64,000 nucleotides of DNA from an uncultured Pelagimonas sp. (GCA_947497905.1 CANMIH010000001.1:868001-932000), one strand, 5' to 3'; shown: positions 20,123-29,629, counted from the stretch's first letter. Numbers and translations are program-made. The notes: a model not told the origin generated them from the sequence alone.

Positions 20123-20595
20123 GCCCGCCCAACTTTAAGAGTAACACGAGAGAGCTGTTTGCGGCGATATGCTGCCGATCTCGTGTTTTGGTTTTCTGTT
20201 CCCAATCAATGTGTCGACCAAGGTCAATGGGCCTTCCCAATGTGTACTCAGCGGGAAGTGGCCAGTTCTCCGGGTGGATCGGCAAGCAAAAGCCTGTCAA
20301 ACCATTGGTGTTTGACGGGCCTTTGTTGATTCGAAATGCGGCGTTATTCTTCCATAAAAACGACCAAAGTTGCAGGATTTGCAGTTTTGTTTCGAATTGG
20401 GAAACGGTTAACCAAGTTTGCACAGCTTTGGGTTGTGGAGGTTCTTGGTCCGCAAAAACGGAAAAGTGTTTTAAAACAATATGATCCTGATCTGGCTTCG
20501 AAGTTTCTGAGTACCAGTCAGGAATACCAGTCGCGCCGAACTCATTGCCTTGGCTAAAATTCTTCCACCTTAATTTATTTTGGGAGAATACAATC
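20123..20595 (+). other. 470-bp intergenic region with one terminator
   Basis: No plausible gene is present; a 177-residue minus-strand frame across it has no domain and no start signal. The only clear element is a hairpin at 20292-20320 (GCCTGTCAAAC with GTTTGACGGGC, loop CATTGGT) followed by CTTTG, which probably ends the DUF1330 transcript about 170 nt after its stop. The remaining 270 nt are AT-richer than the surroundings and should hold the promoter of the small secreted protein at 20596. Confidence 0.55.
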
Positions 20596-20880
20596 ATGAA
20601 GAAGCTCATTGCTGGCGCGATTTTCGCCACGACTGCTCTGGCCGCACCGGCATTTGCCTGGGAAGGTCAAGTTGTTGCCTGTTACAATAAAGTTTGGGTT
20701 CCGGCCCAATACAGCACCACAAAAAAGCTTGTGATGGCTGCACATACCGAGTGGGAGCACCGCAATGGCCAGATGGTCAAAGTGTGGTATCCGGCCGTGT
20801 ATAAAGAGTCAGAGCACAAGATTTCTGATGGGCACTATGTGGCCCGCAAAGGCGCCTGCGTCAGCCCGGCCCAGAAATAA
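20596..20880 (+). CDS. Small secreted protein, first of a tandem pair (94 aa)
   Basis: A clear Sec signal peptide (MKKLIAGAIFATTALAAPAF, cleavage after AFA) precedes a mature part of about 74 residues. The core pattern is ACYNKVWVPAQYS, then WYPAVYKE and a C-terminal KGAC, so two cysteines could form a disulfide. The next gene shares this pattern (VIACYKEVKVGAQYS, YPAVYRE, IPC), making them paralogues. I know no function; a small periplasmic structural or binding protein is likely. GGGAG lies upstream of the ATG, and a terminator separates the two genes. Confidence 0.8.
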   Translation: MKKLIAGAIFATTALAAPAFAWEGQVVACYNKVWVPAQYSTTKKLVMAAHTEWEHRNGQMVKVWYPAVYKESEHKISDGHYVARKGACVSPAQK

Positions 20881-20898
20881 TCTCTGCCCAAGAGATAG

Positions 20899-20931
20899 AA
20901 GGCGCGGGGGCTGCCACTCCGCGCCTTTTCT
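20899..20931 (+). terminator. Terminator between the tandem small-protein genes
   Basis: AAGGCGCGG (20899-20907) pairs with CCGCGCCTT (20919-20927) and is followed by TTTTC. Confidence 0.8.
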
Positions 20932-21034
20932 ATGTCCCGAGGGGGGCTTGCCATAACAGGAGCATGGTTAATCCCTTTTTCTGCCAGATTTGTGGATAAC
21001 TTTACTTGCATCCGAGCAGTCAATGGAGACCAGG

Positions 21035-21316
21035 ATGCGGAGTATAGTAATTTCAATGACGTTGGCCCTATTTGCGGCCACAGCGGCATCAGCAGGAACC
21101 GACACAAAAGGCCAACCTCGCGTGATTGCCTGCTACAAAGAGGTTAAAGTTGGCGCGCAGTATTCTGTGAAAAAGGTGCTGATCCAGCCAGCTGAGCGGA
21201 AGTACCTGAAGAAAGGCGATGTGATCCGTCTGGTGGAATATCCGGCCGTGTACCGCGAAGACCGCAAACTGATCAAACCTGAACACGTGGTGATGAAGGA
21301 AATTCCCTGCCAGTAA
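21035..21316 (+). CDS. Small secreted protein, second of the tandem pair (93 aa)
   Basis: The 93-residue product has a signal peptide (about residues 1-21, ending AATAASA) and a mature core with VIACYKEVKVGAQYS, VEYPAVYRE and a terminal IPC, matching the preceding gene in spacing and key residues though diverged elsewhere. I chose the ATG at 21035 because GGAG lies 6 nt upstream; the ATG at 21023 overlaps that site. Its own promoter is expected in the 100-nt gap after the upstream terminator, so the two copies are probably regulated separately. Function unknown. Confidence 0.78.
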   Translation: MRSIVISMTLALFAATAASAGTDTKGQPRVIACYKEVKVGAQYSVKKVLIQPAERKYLKKGDVIRLVEYPAVYREDRKLIKPEHVVMKEIPCQ

Positions 21317-21337
21317 GGGAGGATCCGCTCGGATAAG

Positions 21338-21365
21338 AAAAAGCCCCGGCGAACCGGGGCTTTTG
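21338..21365. terminator. Bidirectional terminator between the small secreted protein and typA
   Basis: AAAAGCCCCGG (21339-21349) and CCGGGGCTTTT (21354-21364) form a perfect stem around CGAA, with a T-run on each strand, serving the two convergent genes. Confidence 0.92.
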
Positions 21366-21369
21366 TCGT

Positions 21370-23190
21370 TTACTGGTTCTCACGCGCTTTGCGCTTACGC
21401 TCGTGCGGGTCAAGATAGCGTTTGCGAAGACGCACGGCATTTGGGGTAACTTCCACCAATTCGTCGTCGTTGATATAGGCAATCGCTTCTTCAAGGCTTA
21501 GCGTGATCGGTGTGGTCAGACGCACCGCATCATCCGATCCAGAGGCGCGCACGTTGGTCAGCTTTTTGCCTTTCAACGGGTTCACTTCCAGATCGTTGTC
21601 ACGGCTGTGCTCACCGATGATCATGCCCTGATACACGGGGGTCTGCGCGCCGATCATCATCTTGCCACGCTCTTCAAGGTTCCAAAGAGCATAGGCCACG
21701 GCCTCACCGTTTTCCATCGAGATCAGAACACCTGCGCGACGGCCCGGGATGGCCCCTTTGTGCGCGGTCCAGCCGTGGAATACGCGGTTCAGAACGCCTG
21801 TGCCGCGGGTGTCAGTCAGGAATTCACCGTGATAACCGATCAGGCCACGTGAGGGCACATGCGCGATGATGCGGGTCTTGCCTGCGCCGGCGGGGCGCAT
21901 CTCAACCAGTTCACCTTTGCGGGTGCCTGTCAGCTTTTCGATCACGGCGCCGGAGTATTCGTCGTCCACATCGATGGTGGCCTCTTCAACAGGCTCCATC
22001 ATCTGACCGTCTTCTTCGCGCATGATCACCTGCGGGCGCGAGATCGACAGCTCAAAGCCTTCGCGACGCATGTTCTCGATCAGAACGCCCATCTGAAGTT
22101 CGCCACGACCCGACACCTCAAAGGCTTCGCCACCGGGGGTGTCCGCGATGCGGATCGCCACGTTGGATTCGGCTTCTTTGTACAGGCGATCGCGGATGAC
22201 GCGGCTCTGAACCTTTTTGCCGTCACGACCAGCCAGGGGGCTGTCGTTGATGCCAAAGGTCACGGTGATGGTGGGCGGATCGATCGGCTGGGCTTCGAGA
22301 GGATCTTCTACAGCCAGAGCACAGATGGTGTCGGCCACGGTGGTTTTGGTCATCCCGGCAATCGACACAATGTCACCGGCTTCGGCCTCTTCGATGTCCT
22401 GCATCTGCAGGCCGCGGAAGGCCTGAATTTTGGTCACGCGGAACTGTTCGATTTTCTGGCCAATGCGGCTGATCGACTGAACGGTCTGGCCAACTTTAAC
22501 CTTACCCGATTCAACACGACCGGTCAGCAGGCGGCCAACAAAGGCGTCGCTGCCAAGGGTCACGGCCAGCATGCGGAAATCGTCTTCGATTTTGGCTTGC
22601 TGACGTGGTCTTGGAACGTGGTTGACGATCAGGTTGAACAGCGCGTCAAGGTTTTCACGCGGACCATCCAGCTCGGCGTCACACCAGCCCGAGCGACCCG
22701 AGGCATAGAGGTGCGGGAAGTCGAGCTGATCTTCGTTGGCGTCAAGGTTTGAAAACAAGTCAAACACTTCGTCCAGCGCACGATCGGGCTCGCCGTCTGG
22801 TTTGTCGACTTTGTTGACCACAACAATCGGACGCAGACCCATGGCCAGCGCTTTCGAGGTCACAAATTTGGTCTGAGGCATGGGGCCTTCGGCGGCGTCC
22901 ACCAGAAGAACAACACCATCCACCATGCTCAGGATACGCTCAACCTCGGCGCCGAAGTCGGCGTGGCCGGGGGTGTCAACGATGTTGATCCGCGTGCCTT
23001 TCCATTCCACCGAAGTGGCTTTTGCCATGATGGTGATCCCGCGCTCGCGCTCAAGATCGTTGCTGTCCATGGCCCGTTCGGCCACGGCTTGGTTGGCGCG
23101 GAATGCGCCGGACTGTTTCAGCAGTTCGTCAACCAGGGTCGTTTTGCCGTGGTCAACGTGTGCGATGATCGCGACGTTGCGCAAATCCAT
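21370..23190 (-). CDS. typA: Ribosome-associated GTPase TypA/BipA
   Basis: This 606-residue translational GTPase starts [20 protein letters not shown], carrying the G1 loop, with DTPGHADFG (G3) and NKVD (G4) after it. EF-G-like domains III and V and the BipA-specific C-terminal domain ([20 protein letters not shown]) follow. TypA acts on ribosomes under stress and cold. I start it at the ATG at 23190 because AAAGGAAA lies upstream; a longer frame to 23244 has no such signal. It is convergent with the small secreted proteins, with a shared terminator between them. Confidence 0.96.
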   Translation of the reverse strand: MDLRNVAIIAHVDHGKTTLVDELLKQSGAFRANQAVAERAMDSNDLERERGITIMAKATSVEWKGTRINIVDTPGHADFGAEVERILSMVDGVVLLVDAAEGPMPQTKFVTSKALAMGLRPIVVVNKVDKPDGEPDRALDEVFDLFSNLDANEDQLDFPHLYASGRSGWCDAELDGPRENLDALFNLIVNHVPRPRQQAKIEDDFRMLAVTLGSDAFVGRLLTGRVESGKVKVGQTVQSISRIGQKIEQFRVTKIQAFRGLQMQDIEEAEAGDIVSIAGMTKTTVADTICALAVEDPLEAQPIDPPTITVTFGINDSPLAGRDGKKVQSRVIRDRLYKEAESNVAIRIADTPGGEAFEVSGRGELQMGVLIENMRREGFELSISRPQVIMREEDGQMMEPVEEATIDVDDEYSGAVIEKLTGTRKGELVEMRPAGAGKTRIIAHVPSRGLIGYHGEFLTDTRGTGVLNRVFHGWTAHKGAIPGRRAGVLISMENGEAVAYALWNLEERGKMMIGAQTPVYQGMIIGEHSRDNDLEVNPLKGKKLTNVRASGSDDAVRLTTPITLSLEEAIAYINDDELVEVTPNAVRLRKRYLDPHERKRKARENQ

Positions 23191-23464
23191 GGGTCGTTTC
23201 CTTTTGTCCCGGAGTTGGCGCGGGCGTAGCGCCGAATTGCCCAAAAGGCCAGAGGAAATAGGACGCAGGGGCGCTTACAAGGCCTGCACACTGCATTCTT
23301 TTCCCGATGCGCTGGTTTTAGCGCATGAAAACGTGAGAATTCGGCGGGTTTTCTCACGTCTAGGTCACGTCCCTTGGAGGGGCGTTGAAGCGCAATTGGC
23401 GCTGCATATCTGCCTTTTGTTGAGCGCGGACTTCTCAGCCGCGCCCTGGAAAAGGACAATGAAT

Positions 23465-23992
23465 ATGACATCGAGCATCAAATCGGCGGCCCTTGTGGCC
23501 CTGACCTCGGCCAGCGCAGTTGCAGGCACGTCCGTCATGGCACAGGACGGAAACTGGACCGGACCCTATGTCGGTCTGAGCTTTGGCAGCGTGACGGCCG
23601 ATCTTGGCGCAGCGGATCAAACCGAACAGCTTTATGGTGGCTTTGCCGGCTATGACTATGATTTGGGCCAGTGGGTCGTGGGGGCGGAACTCGAGTTTCA
23701 GAAAGCCAACGACCTGACTTTGGGTGGGACCGAAATCGAAGACTTCACCCGCCTGAAACTGCGCGGCGGGTATGATCTTGGCAACACGCTTGTCTATGCA
23801 ACGCTGGGTGGGGCGCAGGTCAACACGAGCCTTGGCAATGAGAACGGGTTTCTTGGCGGTATTGGTCTGGAGTATCGCGTGACCGATCAGTTCTCGGTCG
23901 GCGGTGAGTTCCTGTCACATCGGTTTGAAGATGTCGGCTCGAATGATCTGGATGCCAACACCATTTCGCTGCGCGGGACCTTCCGCTTTTAA
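23465..23992 (+). CDS. Outer-membrane beta-barrel protein (OmpA/Opa-like porin family)
   Basis: The 175-residue product has a signal peptide (about 25 residues, ending SVMAQ) and a mature part of alternating hydrophobic and polar strands, typical of an 8-stranded barrel. Examples are [33 protein letters not shown] and the C-terminal LRGTFRF, whose final Phe is the BAM recognition signal. I favour the ATG at 23465 because AAGGA is 8 nt upstream; the ATG at 23459 is only 2 nt from it. Related proteins are surface structural or attachment proteins. Terminated by the hairpin at 24000. Confidence 0.85.
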   Translation: MTSSIKSAALVALTSASAVAGTSVMAQDGNWTGPYVGLSFGSVTADLGAADQTEQLYGGFAGYDYDLGQWVVGAELEFQKANDLTLGGTEIEDFTRLKLRGGYDLGNTLVYATLGGAQVNTSLGNENGFLGGIGLEYRVTDQFSVGGEFLSHRFEDVGSNDLDANTISLRGTFRF

Positions 23993-23999
23993 AGCAAAC

Positions 24000-24030
24000 A
24001 AGGCGCATCGCGTTTGCGGTGCGCCTTTGA
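24000..24030 (+). terminator. Terminator after the outer-membrane protein gene
   Basis: AAGGCGCATCGC and GCGGTGCGCCTT (24000-24027) pair with one mismatch around GTTT. The 3' T-run is short. Confidence 0.7.
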
Positions 24031-24033
24031 CCA

Positions 24034-24363
24034 TCAGTGGGTGGCCGTGTTCGAAAACAAGTTGATCACGAGGATGCCGGACAGGATCAGGACAATTCCA
24101 AGTATCGCGGGCCAGTCAAGTTTCTGGCCAAAGGCGACAAAGCCGATTGCAGCGATAAAGACGATCCCAAGACCCGACCACAACGCATAGGCGATGCCAA
24201 CCGGAAAGGTCTTGAGCGCAATACTCAAGAGATAAAAAGCTGCGGCATAGCCGATGACAACAATCAGCGAGGGCAGGGGTTTGGTAAACTGCTGGCTCGC
24301 CTGAAGCGCAGTTGTCCCAATGGTTTCGGCCAGAATGGCCAGGGCTAATAGAACATAAGGCAT
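24034..24363 (-). CDS. Small multidrug resistance (SMR, EmrE-type) transporter
   Basis: This 109-residue protein has four transmembrane helices. The proton/drug-coupling Glu is E13 (equivalent to EmrE E14), and Y39, Y59 and W62 occupy the EmrE Tyr40, Tyr60 and Trp63 positions. It probably acts as a dual-topology dimer exporting lipophilic quaternary cations with proton exchange. It lies 81 nt after an MttB-family methyltransferase on the same strand. That is notable, because quaternary ammonium compounds could be substrates of both, but co-transcription is only an inference. Confidence 0.9.
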   Translation of the reverse strand: MPYVLLALAILAETIGTTALQASQQFTKPLPSLIVVIGYAAAFYLLSIALKTFPVGIAYALWSGLGIVFIAAIGFVAFGQKLDWPAILGIVLILSGILVINLFSNTATH

Positions 24364-24444
24364 AAGAGCTCCGCCAAAGTGATGTCTTCTGCCTTAGCGA
24401 GAGAACAGGGGGCTGACCAGCCCCCTGTTTGCCGCGCCAAACTC

Positions 24445-25992
24445 TTAGCTTGGCAGGTGGATGTTGAACTGGCTGCGCAGGGCGGCATCCAGCTCGGGAT
24501 CAAAGCGTGCCTTGCTGCGCGTTGCCAGAATTTCTTCCTTCTTCGCAATGGCCTTTTCGATCAGGTCAGGCTTGTCGTTTTCGGCCCATTCTTTGGGTGA
24601 GGTGCGATCTCCAAGTGCTGGATAAACATAATCTTTCTGCATCCGACTTAGGGTTGCGTCTGTGCCCAGATAGTGACCCGGCCCGCCGAGGCAGACGTCA
24701 CGCATCTGATCAAGGGCCAGCGTCTCATCATCCACTTCAATGCCGCGTACACAACGCTGTGCCTGACCGATGAGGTCGTCGCTCAACACGAGGCTTTCGA
24801 GGCAGAACCCGAGAAGTGAGGCATGCATGCCCGCCGCTTCATACACCATGTTCAGACCTGACAGACCGGCCATGACGGCGGTGTTCATCTGCTCCCAACC
24901 GGCCTGCATATCCGGCAGCTTGGAATCCGAGGCACCCGCTGCAGCACCGCCGGGAAGGCCATAGAAATTATGCATCTGCGCGCAGCCCGCGGTCAGAAGC
25001 GCCTGTTCACCCGATCCAACCGTCATAGCGCCGGTGCGCAGGTCCAAACCAAATGGCCAGGTGCCAAAGACCGCCGGGTGGCCGGGCTTCATTGCGTTGA
25101 CGTAAATCATCCCGGCAAGACATTCCGCCACGGCCTGCGTGATGGCACCGGCGGTGGTGGACGGCGCGGTTGCACCCGCCATGCCCGCGCTCAAAAGCAG
25201 GATCGGCATCCCACCTTCGATGCAATATTCCATGGCCTCACAGGATTCTGTGGCGAACTTCATCGGTGGAACAACAAAACAGTTGGAGTTCGACACAAAA
25301 GGGCGTTCGCGATATTTGTCTTCGCCGCCGGCGATCGCATAGAGCATTTCCATGCCCGCTTTGACGTGAGATGGATCAGAGAACGACGTGCCTATGTGCT
25401 TTGTTGTGCCTGCGGTACAGGCGTAGATGGTGTTCAGATCCATCTCGAGATTGTCGAGAATGTCCCGAGCGACCATGGGGCGCTGAACAAAGTGGATGTT
25501 ATCCAGAACATCGCAGATGCGGCTGGCGTCGTGGATATCCTGCAAGGTGCTGTCGCGATATTCTCGACCATGGACATCCACAAGGCTCACGGCCGCACCA
25601 GCCGTACCATAGTGCACGCGCTGGCCTGACAGGTCCATGTCATGCGCTGGATCACGCCCATGCAGAACTACATTGCGATTGGCTTTGGTGAGCATGTCTT
25701 CGACGAGGGCGCGCGGGAACCGCAGGCGGCCGTCATCGCCTAGAATGGCGCCAGCACCGGTCATGATCTCGATACCAGATTGCGGTGCATCCGCCAGACC
25801 GATTTCTTCCAGCGCGGTCAGGGCCGCCTGGTGAATTTTTTCCATGTCGAGATCAGACAAGGGACGATAGGTGCCACCGGTCATGCCGGGGCGTACGCCA
25901 CGCTGGTCTTCGGTCAAAGCTGAGGAGCGCGCAGCAACGCGAGCGGCGCGGCCGCCGGAACGGCCCGCACGGCGGGAGGAAGGAGCATTCAT
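24445..25992 (-). CDS. MttB-family (trimethylamine methyltransferase-like) corrinoid methyltransferase, copy 1
   Basis: This 515-residue protein is a TIM-barrel MttB-superfamily member. It has no in-frame amber codon, so it belongs to the non-pyrrolysine branch. Characterised members of that branch demethylate betaines (glycine betaine, proline betaine, carnitine) onto a corrinoid protein. Family segments include GLPGGAAAGASDSKLPD and GGPGHYLGTDATLSRMQKDY. The N-terminus is Arg/Ser/Gly-rich (SSRRAGRSGGRAARVAARSS), a pattern also seen in copy 2. I start it at the ATG at 25992 with AGGA upstream. It is divergent from matB across a 326-bp regulatory region. Confidence 0.88.
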   Translation of the reverse strand: MNAPSSRRAGRSGGRAARVAARSSALTEDQRGVRPGMTGGTYRPLSDLDMEKIHQAALTALEEIGLADAPQSGIEIMTGAGAILGDDGRLRFPRALVEDMLTKANRNVVLHGRDPAHDMDLSGQRVHYGTAGAAVSLVDVHGREYRDSTLQDIHDASRICDVLDNIHFVQRPMVARDILDNLEMDLNTIYACTAGTTKHIGTSFSDPSHVKAGMEMLYAIAGGEDKYRERPFVSNSNCFVVPPMKFATESCEAMEYCIEGGMPILLLSAGMAGATAPSTTAGAITQAVAECLAGMIYVNAMKPGHPAVFGTWPFGLDLRTGAMTVGSGEQALLTAGCAQMHNFYGLPGGAAAGASDSKLPDMQAGWEQMNTAVMAGLSGLNMVYEAAGMHASLLGFCLESLVLSDDLIGQAQRCVRGIEVDDETLALDQMRDVCLGGPGHYLGTDATLSRMQKDYVYPALGDRTSPKEWAENDKPDLIEKAIAKKEEILATRSKARFDPELDAALRSQFNIHLPS

Positions 25993-26318
25993 TGGATGTG
26001 TCCTGTCAGAGTTTAATACTGTGATGTGCGAAGTCGTGGATCGACTACGGACGCCCACGCGCCGCCCGCCCGCGGCGTGCGCCGATCACAATCAGGATCC
26101 GGCCAACTGAAGATCTTTCAAAACTCATGTCGCTATTTTCGCTGATCGAGTCGCACTTGGTCTTTTCCGATTGCGACATTGTGTCGTTTTCCGACGCTAA
26201 CGGCACAAAACGGGATCACAGAACGGTGGGCTATCTCTTTACGCCTTATCAAAAAACCAGCAAAACATGCCTGCCGGACTATGCCTGAGCGGCCAGAGCT
26301 TTTGCGAAAGGGACCAAA
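25993..26318. promoter_or_regulatory. Divergent regulatory region between mttB copy 1 and matB with repeated TGTCGC/GCGACA half-sites
   Basis: No gene fits in these 326 bp. CGACA-TTG-TGTCG at 26174-26186 is a perfect inverted repeat. Related half-sites lie at about 26129 (TGTCGC) and 26150 (GTCGCA), giving four copies within 60 bp. Such spacing suits a dimeric regulator controlling both divergent genes. Which regulator binds is unknown; the DJ-1/AraC protein at 35.7 kb and the XRE protein at 7 kb are candidates. Confidence 0.5.
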
Positions 26319-27833
26319 ATGCCGAACCCATTGTATGACACCCTCTTTGGCCGTCACGCGGGCAGCACGGATGTTTTTCTCTATACCGCCGATGGGGGGG
26401 AACTGAGCTATAAGGCATTTCTCGAACAAACGGCTCAGGTGGCCCATGCCCTGACGCATCTCGGTCTGCGCGCCGGAGATCGTGTTGCGGTCCAGATCGA
26501 AAAATCACCCGAAGCTCTCGCGCTATGTGCGGCCTGCGCGCAGGGGGGCTTTGTGTTTTTGCCGCTCAACACCGCCTACACTGCCACGGAACTGCAGTAT
26601 TTCATTGAAAACAGCGGTGCGGCTCTGGTGGTTTGCGACAGCTCGGGCAAAGCGGCGCTGGCGTCGGTTGTTGAGGACACGGGCGCAAAACTAGAAACCC
26701 TTGATGGTAATGGCAGCGGAAGTCTTATGACCCTGGCTCAGGGACAGCCAACCGAGTTTGACACTGTTGACCGCGACGGCGAGGATCTGGCGGCCTTTCT
26801 TTATACATCGGGGACCACCGGGCGGTCCAAGGGGGCCATGCTTTCGCAGAACAATCTGCTGTCCAATGCCCAGACGCTTGTCAAGCAATGGCGGTTTACC
26901 AAAGACGACGTGCTTCTACACGCATTGCCGATTTTCCACACTCATGGATTGTTTGTGGCAACCAACGTCTGTCTGGCCGTGGGGTGCAGCATGATTTTTC
27001 TGCCCAAGTTCGACACTGAACAGGTTCTGACGCATCTGCCCAATGCCACCAGCATGATGGGTGTGCCGACATTCTACACCCGCCTTTTGGACGATGCGCG
27101 TTTCGACAAGGCGCTGGCCTCGCATATGCGGCTGTTTATTTCTGGCTCGGCGCCTTTGTTGGCTGAGACACATATTCGGTTTGAAGACCGCACCGGGCAC
27201 CGCATTCTCGAACGCTATGGGATGACCGAAACCAATATGAACACGTCGAACCCCTATGAGGGTGAACGCCGTGCCGGGACTGTTGGATTTCCATTGCCGG
27301 ATGTCGAGCTCAAGATCACCGACCCAGACACTGGTGAACCCGTTCCGCAGGGGGACGTCGGTATTATCGAAGTGCGCGGCCCAAATGTATTTCAAGGCTA
27401 TTGGCAGATGCCCGAGAAAACCGCCGCTGAACTGCGCGAAGATGGATTCTTTATCACCGGCGATCTGGGGCGCATGGATGAGGACGGTTATGTCACCATC
27501 GTAGGGCGCGGTAAGGATCTGATCATCTCGGGCGGTTTCAATATCTATCCCAAAGAGCTCGAGCTACTTTTGGATGATCAGCCCGGCGTGTTGGAAAGCG
27601 CGGTGATCGGCGTGCCTCATGCGGATTTCGGCGAAACGCCGGTTGGCATTCTGGTGGCCGAGAGCGGGCAGACCCCTGATGTTGCTGCAATTATGACGGC
27701 TGTTCAGGCTGATCTGGCGCGGTTCAAACATCCCCGCAAGCTAGTGGTGATGGAGGCGTTGCCGCGTAATACGATGGGTAAGGTGCAGAAAAACGTGCTG
27801 CGTGACCAGTTCAAGGATCTGTTTGTCGGCTGA
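26319..27833 (+). CDS. matB: Malonyl-CoA synthetase (acyl-adenylate ligase)
   Basis: This 504-residue ANL-superfamily ligase joins malonate to CoA using ATP. It has the P-loop LYTSGTTGRSKGAMLSQNNL, the adenine motif YGMTETNMNTSNPYEGERR, the hinge GRGKDLIISGGFNIYPKE, and the acyl-adenylation Lys in NTMGKVQKNVL. The N-terminal signature DRVAVQIEKSPEALAL and PLNTAYTATELQYFIENS resembles rhizobial MatB closely. The substrate call is by family resemblance. It lies between two MttB-family genes and is followed on the same strand by copy 2, 106 nt downstream. Why malonate activation sits with methyltransferases is unclear. Confidence 0.85.
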   Translation: MPNPLYDTLFGRHAGSTDVFLYTADGGELSYKAFLEQTAQVAHALTHLGLRAGDRVAVQIEKSPEALALCAACAQGGFVFLPLNTAYTATELQYFIENSGAALVVCDSSGKAALASVVEDTGAKLETLDGNGSGSLMTLAQGQPTEFDTVDRDGEDLAAFLYTSGTTGRSKGAMLSQNNLLSNAQTLVKQWRFTKDDVLLHALPIFHTHGLFVATNVCLAVGCSMIFLPKFDTEQVLTHLPNATSMMGVPTFYTRLLDDARFDKALASHMRLFISGSAPLLAETHIRFEDRTGHRILERYGMTETNMNTSNPYEGERRAGTVGFPLPDVELKITDPDTGEPVPQGDVGIIEVRGPNVFQGYWQMPEKTAAELREDGFFITGDLGRMDEDGYVTIVGRGKDLIISGGFNIYPKELELLLDDQPGVLESAVIGVPHADFGETPVGILVAESGQTPDVAAIMTAVQADLARFKHPRKLVVMEALPRNTMGKVQKNVLRDQFKDLFVG

Positions 27834-27939
27834 GCGGCATTCACCTGAGGCATGTCGGTTTTTGCAACCGGATTTCGGTATTGGCGACGTTTTGTGTGAC
27901 CAGACAGGCGAGACTTCTTAAAAAGAGGAGTTGACCCAT

Positions 27940-29493
27940 ATGGCCACACAAACCGCGACCCGGAGCCGATCTGGTGGGCGCAGCGCCCGCCGCGCGGCGC
28001 GCACTGCCCCCGTTTTTGATATGCTGCCGGGACTTGAACGCAATATACCGGTCTGTGAGGTTATGAATGGATCTCAGGTCGAGCGCATTCACAATGCCTC
28101 GATGGATATCCTCGAAAATGTTGGTGTCCAGTTCCGTGATCCAATTGCTTTGGAGGACTGGAAACGCGCGGGCGCCAAGGTTGTGGGTGAGCTGGTTTAT
28201 CTTGACCGCGATCTGGTGATGGATCTGGTCCGCACCATCCCCTCAGATTTCACCTATCACGCCCGCAATCCGAAACATAACGTGCGGTTGGGTGGCAAAC
28301 ATTCGATCTTTGTGCCCATGACCGGCGCGCCTTTCCTGCGTGACCTTGATGATGTGCGGCGCAATCCGACGTTGGATGATTTGGCGATGTTTCACAAGTT
28401 GGCGCATATGTCACCCGCATTGCACAGCTCGGCGCATCACATCGTTGAACCCTATGATCACCCGATCAGTCAGCGACACCTGCGCATCACCTATTCGTCG
28501 ATGAAACATTCGGACAAAACCTTTATGGGCATGACCACGTCGCCCAAAAATGCCGAAGACGTCATGGATATGTGCGCCATTCTGTTTGGCGAAGAGTTTC
28601 TTGAAACCAATCCTGTCACCACCGGCAACTGCAACGGCAATTCGCCTCTGGTCTGGGATGAAACCATGCTGGGCGCGATGCGGGCCTTCTGCAAACGCAA
28701 CCAGCCAGTTCTCTGCTCACCCTTTGTGCTGGGCGGCGCCAATACGCCGGCCAGCGTAGCTGCCTCGGTGGCACAGCTGAACGCCGAGGCGCTGTCGGCA
28801 CTGGCCTATACGCAGGTCATTCGGCGTGGGGCCCCGGCGATTTACGGGCATTACCTGTCCACCGTGTCGATGAAATCAGGCGCGCCCATGGCCGGGACCC
28901 CTGAGATCAGCCTGATGAACTTTATGATTGGTCAGATGGCGCGGTATTACGAAGTGCCGTGGCGGACCTCGAACACATTGGGTGGGGCCAAAACCTTCGA
29001 TGCGCAGGCCGGGTACGAAAGTGCAACGACCCTCTCATCGGTTATTCATGCCGGAGCCAACTATATCTGGCACTCTGCGGGCTGGAACGAGGCTGGTATG
29101 CATTGCTCGGTTGCGAAATTCATTGTCGATGCCGAGCAATGCGCCATGGCCTATCGCATGGCGCAGGGGCCGAACTTTGATGACTTCGATGAGGCCGTTG
29201 CCGCGGTGCCGGACGTAGGGCCCGGGGGGCATTATCTTGGGCACCCGCACACGCAGGAAAACTTTCAAACCGCGTTTTTCATGCCGGAGATGTTTGACAA
29301 CAACTCGATCGAGCAGTGGATCGCCGAGGGCAGTGTCGAAATCACGGAGCGCGCCTTGAACCACGCCCGCAAACTTTTGGGCGAGTATCAGGAACCCAAA
29401 CTTGATGAGGCTAAAAACGAAGAATTGCTCGCCTATATCGCCCGACGCGAGCAGGAAATCCCCGCCGCTGACGAGTTGAACCAAAGCTATTAA
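27940..29493 (+). CDS. MttB-family (trimethylamine methyltransferase-like) corrinoid methyltransferase, copy 2
   Basis: This 517-residue TIM-barrel protein belongs to the same superfamily as the 24.4-kb gene but is clearly diverged. It is full length without an amber codon, so it is not pyrrolysine-dependent. Typical segments are TGNCNGNSPLVWDETMLGAM and GPGGHYLGHPHTQENFQTAF. The Arg-rich N-terminus (SRSGGRSARRAARTAP) resembles that of copy 1. I start it at the ATG at 27940, 9 nt after GAGGAG; the TTG at 27931 abuts that site. The substrate is probably a methylated amine or betaine. No cognate corrinoid-binding protein is adjacent. Confidence 0.88.
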   Translation: MATQTATRSRSGGRSARRAARTAPVFDMLPGLERNIPVCEVMNGSQVERIHNASMDILENVGVQFRDPIALEDWKRAGAKVVGELVYLDRDLVMDLVRTIPSDFTYHARNPKHNVRLGGKHSIFVPMTGAPFLRDLDDVRRNPTLDDLAMFHKLAHMSPALHSSAHHIVEPYDHPISQRHLRITYSSMKHSDKTFMGMTTSPKNAEDVMDMCAILFGEEFLETNPVTTGNCNGNSPLVWDETMLGAMRAFCKRNQPVLCSPFVLGGANTPASVAASVAQLNAEALSALAYTQVIRRGAPAIYGHYLSTVSMKSGAPMAGTPEISLMNFMIGQMARYYEVPWRTSNTLGGAKTFDAQAGYESATTLSSVIHAGANYIWHSAGWNEAGMHCSVAKFIVDAEQCAMAYRMAQGPNFDDFDEAVAAVPDVGPGGHYLGHPHTQENFQTAFFMPEMFDNNSIEQWIAEGSVEITERALNHARKLLGEYQEPKLDEAKNEELLAYIARREQEIPAADELNQSY

Positions 29494-29517
29494 ATTCCAC
29501 GGTCACTCCCCAAGACT

Positions 29518-29549
29518 GACCCGTCCTCACTTCAGGGCGGGTCTTTTTT
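29518..29549 (+). terminator. Terminator after mttB copy 2
   Basis: GACCCGTCC and GGGCGGGTC (29518-29543) pair with one mismatch around an 8-nt loop, followed by six T. Confidence 0.88.
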
Positions 29550-29629
29550 GTTTGTTGAGGTCGGTTTTCTGCAAGTTCCTCCCGCTGCGCTGCTCTTAGC
29601 CTGAAGGGAATACAAAGGGCGGAGGGCAC

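Noticed and set aside
20097-20630. A 177-codon minus-strand frame in the gap before the small secreted protein
   Set aside because: It has no domain or Shine-Dalgarno and overlaps both the DUF1330 end and the beginning of the next gene.
21859-22752. A 297-codon plus-strand frame inside typA
   Set aside because: It is antisense to conserved typA domains and rich in His/Gln/Phe from reversed codons.
24445-29493. Pyrrolysine-dependent MttB
   Set aside because: Both mttB genes are full length without an internal amber codon, so they belong to the non-pyrrolysine branch.
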